Shown here: piece by piece, positions 11,401 to 20,400 of the stretch
Numbering within the stretch: the first letter of the stretch is position 1
Layout of the letters: every line of letters starts with the position of its first letter
Assembly: GCF_023159225.1 (NCBI RefSeq)
Contig: NC_063174.1
Location: forward strand, 34,979,691 to 35,043,690
Direction: 5' to 3'
Source of the DNA: Perognathus longimembris pacificus
Lineage: Eukaryota > Chordata > Mammalia > Rodentia > Heteromyidae
DNA: 64,000 bases
Made by a program: the position numbers and the translations under genes
Notes under the pieces: model-generated
Told to the model about the DNA's origin: nothing
What the model saw: only the letters and a program-made list of their open reading frames with translations
The model's database searches: none

Positions 11401-14400
11401 TCTCTCCCTCCAACAGGAAAGGAAAAACAAGATGCTTCGGAAGGAAATGGAGATGCTATGGAACAAGGTGTGCCTCTAAGGATCTCTTGAAAGTATTGTT
11501 GCAGACAATAATGGAAAGAACTTCCAACTCCTCTGGCCCTATATCCTAATTTTTTTCATGTCCATACTTCCACTCATATTTCATTCTAATCCATTCTTTG
11601 TACAGCAAAGTAATCTTTTTTAAGCAATAAAAATATGACATTCTTCTGAAAATGGTTACATGGGCAAAGAGTATGTCTCAAGTGCTACAATGCCTGGCTA
11701 GCAAATACAAGGCCCTAAATTCAAACCAAGAACCCAGTGCCACCATAAACATGAATAATCAGAACAAATACACAACATTCTTATTGCGGCATAATCTGGC
11801 TGTGTTTAGTCTCTTCTCATAGAAGTCCTCCCTTGCTTTCTATGCAACTATCACACTAGTTTCTTTATGCCAAATCTTTTCCTATTTCTAAACTTGCTCC
11901 TGTTTGCTTTATACTTTGTGTGTATGGATGTGTGTGTGTGTGTGTGTGTGTGCACGCATGTGTGCGCGCGCGCCAGTCCTGAGGCTTGAACTTAGGGCCT
12001 GGGGGCCATTCCTGAGCTCTATTTGTTCAAAGCTAGCACTCTACCACTTGAGCCACAGTTCCACATTTGGCTTTTTGGTAGTTTATTGATGAGTCCTTCA
12101 GCTGTTCCTGCCTGGGCTGGCTTTGAACAACAGTCCTCAAATCTCTGCCTCTAAATAACTAGGATTATAGGCATGAGCCAACCGTCCTCAGCTGTTTGGT
12201 TCATTCTTAGCCTTTAGGTCTCAGGTTAAATATCACCTCTTCAGAAAAATCCTCCTTGTTTTCACCATGTAAAATATAGTACCCTCCCCAACTTTGTACT
12301 ACCTAGCCCTGTTCAGGTCCTTCATGGCACTTTTCATAATTTAAACTTGTAATTTTATGCTATTTTTTACTAATTTCTTTTCTTTTTTCTTTTTTCTTGG
12401 GTATAAGTTTTTCCAGTATCTTGACTGCTTTGTCTGAATTGCTAACTCCTTCACAATGATTGGAACATAGTAGATAATTAACAAATGAGTAAGTTGAATG
12501 AATAAACATCTAACTGAATACCCCCATAACTTCACAACAATCAGAGCATTGTTTAAGATAACAATAGTATGGCTTTTTGCAGAAACCAGGAGAAGAGAGT
12601 CCTTGGTGGGCCAGTCCTTGGAACCTGAGTGCTTTTTCAAACTATGCATCTAGAAGAGCAAACTGTGTCCTGTGATATAAACATCTGGGTGGTGTGATCT
12701 CTGACTGCTTCTTCTCACCTCAATTTTCCACAAATAATCAGGATACCTCCATACCCTGCATCTTATACTAAAATCTGCTCCTAGTTCTCAGCAGCAGCTA
12801 CAAGTCAGTCCCATGACTGTCAGAAGATTTACATCCCATGTTAAGTCCTTGTGATAGGAAATGTGCCAGCACAATTCCTCTATAAAAATCCAACTTCTTC
12901 ATAACTCCAAAATACTTTTTGTAAGAGATATCCATACACATTAGCTTGTGATCAACTTTACTTAGGGAGAACTAAAGAAAAATAAAATGCCGAGTGGCTA
13001 AGAACACATTTCAGAGTCAGATTTGATTCTATCTTCAGCTCCGTTCTTTCCTAGCTGTGTGACAATAAACAAATGGCTTAATCTCTTCATGTCTCAGTTT
13101 TCTCATCTATAAAATGGAAATAGAAATAGCTGTTAAAGTTATATGGACTAAATAAATATTGTAAAACAGTAGTGAAAGTAATGTAGTGAAGTAGCTTAGT
13201 GTTGTGATTGCCATTTAATACAGGTTTGATTAATAGCTTTTATTATAAGGTAAACGTAACAGACAAAATGGAAGAGCTTATTACAGTCTGAATTCCCTTT
13301 GGTAGGTAGTACAATTTCCATTTTGAGCTCCAAGAAGTTGCTGAAACTGGCAAGAACTGAAAGTCCTGTCTATACTGGTTTTCCACTTTCTCTGTGTTAA
13401 ATCTCACTAACTTAAAGTTTTGCCCAAATGTCCATCCACAGACATTCGAGACAGAAGAGGTTCATGATCAACAAAAAGCAACACAGATAAAACCTAAGGC
13501 AGATTTTCAGGACAGAAAGGCAAGTAGACTACATGTACTTAGAAGTTTATGATTGTTGATGCCACACTACTGGAAATAATCTAGTGATAGAGCTAATTTG
13601 GGTAGGAAGATAAGTAGGACTAGGGCTTTTAGGGTATGTTGAACTTATGATTGGCCAAAACATTGCCCTTTTTTCTGGGACCTCCTGTTCCTTTAGCTCT
13701 CTCCCTTCACCTCAGGTTCCCACATTCCTCTCAGCTATGAAACTCAAGAGTGAACTGGAAATACCAGTTGCAATGAAAGAGAAAAGGCAGTACAATCAAT
13801 CATTCTGAACAGTAGTAGCCTTTGGAGGCAATAATAGATACCTTAGATGTAGTAGGAATCTTTCTAATCTATGGTATGCTCCTAAACCAATGTAGATTTT
13901 GTAGAAATATTTGAATCAAAGTGGTATCACAAAGTTTCTGGAAACTCATAGCACAAATTGTGTTAGCACAAAGTGAGAACAGTTATGCTAGAAATGACAA
14001 CTCCACAATAGCTATGAGATGTCAGGACATTTGTTAATTTGCCTTGGAAAATTTGAAGGAATTACATTTGTATCTCATCTTCCCTTACCAATCCTTCACA
14101 GGAAATGATCTATCAATTATCCTTTAGCTTTTAAAGAGTAGATTGTACAAGGGTAGCTATTTAAGAGGCTTGTATGGTTGGAATCAACCTAATAGTGAAG
14201 CTATGACACCATAATTTTGCTATAAGGTAATTGTAGCATATTGAGAAAACTGATTTTTTTATTTCAATTTACTTTGTCACCCAGAGGCTCTTTCTTCCAC
14301 CAGGAAAAGCAACAGAGGAAGATGGAATGGGTCAGGTACCAGGAACAAGCCAACATCCTTCAGGTATTAGGATTTTCCAAGGCTAAACATGGGATGCATT

Positions 14401-17400
14401 TCATTCACAACATAAAGGCTTTAGCTTCGTATGTTAAGCCATATTCCCTCATTGTATATTATCAATTGTCTTTCTTTAAAAAGTATCATGGTAGGGCTGA
14501 GAATATGGCCTAGTGGTAGAGTGCTTGCCTCACATACTTGAAGCCCTGGGTTTGATTCCTCAGCACCACATATATAGAAAAAGCCAGAAGTGGCACCATG
14601 GCTCAAGTAGTAGGGTGTTAGCCTTGAGCAAAAAGAAGCCAGTGACAGTGTTTAGGTCCTGAGTTCAAGCCCCAGAACTCATGGTAGTATGAGTATCATG
14701 GTAGTCAGGAGGGGAGAGGATAAAGGACAGGGTTATAGGAGGTGGTACATGTGATCTGAGTACATTTTATTATATGCATGAAAAGACCTTATAATGAAAT
14801 CAACTAAAAACTGCCCAAAAGGGGGTTGTAGTGGGAAGGGATTAAGAGTAGTAGAAGTATAAATTTTATCAAAGTACATTATATGCATATATGTTTGGAA
14901 ATATCACAATGAACTCCTTTTGCACAATTTAATAAGAAACAGTAAAAGAAAAGATAATGCTAGGAGATAAAGATGTCCAAAGTAGAGGCAAGCAGCTTTT
15001 TTTATTCAACCAAAATAAAATTTTATAAACCACAAAAAGAAATGCATCATGACAAGATGGCTAGAGTTAGCTATCTATAATTTTACATTGAGTAACTTGG
15101 AATAAATAAATAGTATTTCTTTCTGTTCTTGAGTTTTCTTCCATATGACATAAGAGGAAAATAACAAATATCAGTTCAATTTTAAAAGACTGGGGGCATT
15201 ATTTTTATATTTCTGGATAAAGAACATTTAGGTAACAGTGGATTTAGGGAGGCCAACATTATATGAGGAATTTTGAAAAATATCCTCTTTTAGAATGACT
15301 TTCATGGCAAAGTGATTGAGCTGAGAATTGAAGCTTTGAAGAACTACCAGAAGGCCAATGACCTGAAATTATCACTGTACTTACAGCAGAATTTTGAGCC
15401 AAAGCAAGCATTTTTAAATCTTCCAAGGTCCCAAGGTAGGAAAAATAACATAGGTTCAGTTTGAGATTTTATTTTTATTCATTAACATTAGCGATCTCAT
15501 TACTTGTAATGTAAGCATCACAAAGCCTAGTCCACAATAAGTTATATTTAGTAGTATAATAATACATATTTTACTGTCATCATTACTAACTTTACTCCAA
15601 AGCTCTTATATCAAGGTAAGGATTCTCTCTGGTAAAATTAAAATGCCCTTTATAAAGATAAAGTAATATATCATGTACTTAGCATATATAGATGCTAACA
15701 CAGATGACATTCAGAAAGTATTAGTTTCATTCCCACCTTTTCCCTTTACCTAGAAGTTATAGTTGTTTGCTCTCCTGATTCTTATCGAAATAGACTCCTT
15801 TGCTTTGGGGCTGAAGTCTAAGGAAGTGGACAACAGATGATGGTTTTGAGTTTTGGATGTTCCTCTGGGAAATTCAGTGATTTCCCCTAAAGACTTTATG
15901 GTATCATCACAGGCAATCATACAGTGTTTCATAAAAAATAAAGTAAAGTAATGATGTGAGGGTTAGGGGAAAGATTCACAAATTTTTATGTGTCTATGAA
16001 TCTGAACTCTATACTTGAAAAGGGACATGCATGGGAAATAACTGCCAATAGGTGCCAGTGACCTATGAGTATCAGAATGTATGCTCCTACTTTCTTCTCT
16101 GTCTTACTCCAAAAATGACTTGAATGACTTGGAACACAGACAGTATGGAAGATGAAATAGATGAGAAAGCTAAAGGAAAAAGAAAGTAAGTTGAAACTAG
16201 ATATATTCATTACAACACATGATAGTCATACTATTTAGTTGGTAGAGGTAGACTATACATTTGATTCTGAATTTCCAGCAAAGGGAAGCATAGATTTGAA
16301 GTATTCACCAGGTAATAACGATTGCTCTAGAGAAACAAGCTCTTCCCAGTACTAAAACCTAAGCAAAATGTTTCCTCTAGGACCTCATAATAAGTGTAGG
16401 GCTCTGATGATAAAAGTCAGGATTTTCAACAATTCTTTTTAAAATGAATTCAGAATCTAAATATTCTAGTTCCTATTATCTGTTCCTTGGCACAATATAA
16501 TGACACACTATTAATTTGACCAAAAAAATTAAAGAGATAGACCAATTCAAGATACTTTGTTCCAGATAAACAGTATTCTGCTTAATGCACAGGTAAAATT
16601 TAGAAAATCTAGAAAACCATCAACTTATCCTTTAGTCAGAGTTCCATACATACTTTTCTCTCAACCTGTGTTTTGACAAAGATTGGATATCAAAAAGCTG
16701 GATAATACTTGGAATGCAACCAGAGGTAGTAATAAAGTCCTTAGGTTATAAATTTAAATGTTAGAATATAGTCTCATTTAAAGTTAGCCCAGGGTTATAT
16801 CTAATGATCCAGAGAATAAAGATTCAAAAGTTTATTTAACTTCAGATTTCAGGCAAGCTCAGATTAATATATAATGAAAGATTCCATTCACGTTGAATGC
16901 TTCAACAGATTTGTCATTAGCTGAATACTGAATCACTCTGAGCTGGGACAACACATACATCAACACCCTCTCCTCTCTTCTCTCCTTTTATACTCCTGAA
17001 GAATTAAGTGATAGGGTGCTACACTGACACAAATTAATGTAGCTACAGGCATGAATGACCCATTTGTCTTGTTTTCCTGACTGTGCATTCATTGAGCACT
17101 GATTATAAGCCAGTTACCTTTTGTAACACATGTATTAAAAAATCTTTGGATTTGTTTAGGCTCAAATTGGTCCAAGATCTAACAGAGTCCTAATGTTTAT
17201 TAAAAACAAGGCAAGTTCTTCCATTTCCTTACAAATGGGGCAATGTCATTCTTTCTGATAGAGGCATAAAATTCCATTGTGTATATGTACCACATTTTCC
17301 TGATCCATCCGTCTACTGAGGAGCATCTGGGTTGGTTCCATATTTTAGCTATGACAAATTGTGCTGCGATGAACATTGTTGTGCTGGTGGCTTTAGTGTC

Positions 17401-20400
17401 TTCTTGTTTATGGTCTTTTGGGTAGATGCTCAAACGTGGGGCTGCTGGGTCATGGGGGAGCTCTATGTTTAGCCTTCTGAGGAATCTCCATACCGCTTGC
17501 CAGAGTGGCTGAACCAGTTTACATTCCCACCAACAATGAAGTAGGATTCCCTTTTGGCCATATCCCCTCCAACATTTGTTATTGTTAGTTTTCTTTCTTT
17601 CTTTTTTTTTTTTTTCAAATTTTTATTATCAAACTGATGTACAGAGAGGTTACAGTTTCATATGTTAGGCATTGGATACATTTCTTGTACTGTTTGTTAC
17701 CTTGTCCCTCATAACCCCCTCCCTCCTCCCACTTTCCCTTTCCCCCCCTGAGGTGTTCAGTTCACTTACACCAAACAGTTTTGCAAGTATTGCTTTTGTA
17801 GTTGTTTGTCTTTTTTTACCCTGTGTCTCTCAATTTTGGTATTCCCTTTCAATTTCCTACTTCTAATACCAGTATACACGGTTTCCAATATACTCAGATA
17901 ATGTTAGTTTTCTTGATAAAGGACATTCTTACTGGGGTGAGGTGGAATCTCAATGTTGTTTTGATTTGCATTTCTTTTATGGCCAATGACATAGAGCACT
18001 TCTTCATATGTCTCTTGGCCATTCTCATTTCCTCATCAGAGAAGTCTCTTTTTAAGTCTTTAGCCCACTTGTTGAGGGGGCTGTTGGTTCTTTGCGGTTT
18101 TGTTTTGGAGGAATTTAATTTTTTTAGTTCTGCATATATTTTAGATATGAGGCCTTTGTCCATTGTATGGCCGGTAAAGATAAGTGAAGTGAGCCAGACC
18201 CAAAGAAACATGGACTCTATGATTTCCCTCATGGGGAATAATTAGCACAGGTTTAGGCTAGTCACAGCAGAGGATCACAAGAGCCTAATAGCTATGCCCC
18301 TATGAATGCATAAGATGATGCTAAGTGAAATGAACTCCATGTTATGGAAATGACTGTTATATCACTGTTGTAATTACTTTCAACATGCCATGTGAAACCA
18401 TAGCTTCTTTTGTTGTTGATCCTTTTGTAACCTCTTCCTGTGGTTGTACTCACCCTATCACTGTACCTCATCTGAATACACTGGATACTGTATATACTGG
18501 TATTAGAACTAGGGAAATGAAAGGGAATATCAAAATTGAGAGACAACGGATAAAAAGACAAAGGATTCCAAAAGCAATACTTGCAAAACCATTTGGTATA
18601 AAATAACTGTACAACTCATGGGGGGAGGGGAAAGAGGTAGGGGTTGGGGGGGAATGAGGGAAGAGGTAACAAACAGTACAAGAAATGTACCCAGAGTCTA
18701 ACATATGAAACTGTAACCTCTCTGGACATCACTTTGACAATAAGTAAGTATAAAAAAACAAGACAAAAGAAATGCTAAATGGAAGAATTTTGAGACTTAT
18801 CTTTTTAAGAGATTACCATCAACAATTATATGGAAAGTAAAATGATTGAAGAATATTGTTTCCTAACTTTATGTATCATCTGGCCTCTTGTTTAATTTTT
18901 GCTGTTTAAATTGCCTTTTCTCATAATGTATTTCTTAAAAATAAAATGTGTGCTACTGAAGAACTAATAATTTTCCATAATATACATAAATTGGATAATA
19001 AATGTACAAAACCAACATTTTACAATACTTACAAAATGCTCGAGACTGAGGCTTCTTTTATCTCTGTTGAAAAGTAAGATTAACAAGACAAAGGTGGAGT
19101 GGAATGGCTTAAGTGATAATGAGTACCTGCTCCAAGCTCATGTTTAAGCCCTAGTATCATCAAAACCAAACAAGAAACAGGTAATTAAAAAACCCACAAA
19201 CATCAATTTTCTCCATAGATGCCATAACATTTCAAAGCATTTAAAAAGGGAGTGATTTTCTTATTATGATTTATAGTACTTACTATTGTGTTCTAACACA
19301 CCCTAGATTTGTCCCGGTTGTTTCCTAAAATTGTCTCACGGCTAGATTTTGAAAAGTTGCGATTTTGTGGGGAAAGCACTGGGTTTACAGTCAGATACAT
19401 GATTTACGCCTTACTCTGAAATCTAGCAGTTATTGTGACTTGGTTAATCTGTTTGGTTTCAGTTTTTTTTCTTAACATAACATAGAGGATGCTGACAACT
19501 TCTAAGTTTGGGTATCCTCTTAAAATGACTATATAGTTTAGGAATTATTGAACAAGAAATGAACTCAGGAAAGATGTCTCACTTTATTGTCAAAGCTTAC
19601 TTCATAGATTGTCCAATAAAATGACTGTTAGAGTGTGACTTTTTTTTGCCAGTCCTGGGGCTTGAATTCAGGGCTAGCACTCTATCACTCAAGGCTAGCA
19701 CCCTACCACTTGAGCCACCACCACTTCTGGCTTTTTCTGTTTATGTGGTAATGAAGAATCGAACCAGGGCTTCATGCATGCTAGGCAAGCACTCTACCAC
19801 TAAGCTACATTGCCAGCCCCAACAGTGTGATTTTTAAATGCCTCTTCCATTCCTAAAAGCTATAATTTGACCCAAATTTGTTTTAAGTATCATCCCAATG
19901 AAGAACAATATTCCCTAAGCTTACTTTCTTCTGTAGGAGAGAACACAAGGTTACAAATGAATTGAGAGATTTGTGGTTTTGTATTTAGTCCAGTAGGTGG
20001 CACCAACCACATCCATGCTCCAAATTCAGCATAAATAGTGGTAATTTAGGAACCCTCAAATGGTGTGAAACATTGGCTTTCTATTACCCTTAGGAAAAAA
20101 AGTGCCATACTTATATACAAAATGGAAAAAAAAAGCACAACTTATTGATGTTTTGTGCTATGCTTTATAGCACCAAGATGCATTACAGCACCCTTGATTA
20201 AACCACATTAAATTCTACTGCACAATTCTGATCTATTATTCTACTCTCTGAATTACAGTTTTCATTTAAAAAAAATGTCACTGCCCCTTTCTCCACCATT
20301 TTTGCCTAATTCTGTTTCTCTCTACCACCAGTGAACCAGGTGATTAGAAGACTGAAGTAAAAAATGTGCTGGGCAATTTAAGTACTTAATAGTGTTCCTT

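Noticed and set aside
14506..14516. Possible functional tRNA gene
   Set aside because: A and B boxes are present, but the cloverleaf is not maintained, the unit continues into a second SINE half, and a target-site duplication flanks it, so it is a SINE.
16141..16187. Exon-like stretch ending in gtaagt inside CCDC196 intron
   Set aside because: Entering it in phase 1 from exon 7 gives a stop almost at once, and it would disrupt the phase match between 15,435 and 22,391.
17802..18245. 147-codon plus-strand open frame
   Set aside because: It spans the complement of L1 ORF2, a nested L1 junction and the twin-priming breakpoint, so it is a chance frame.
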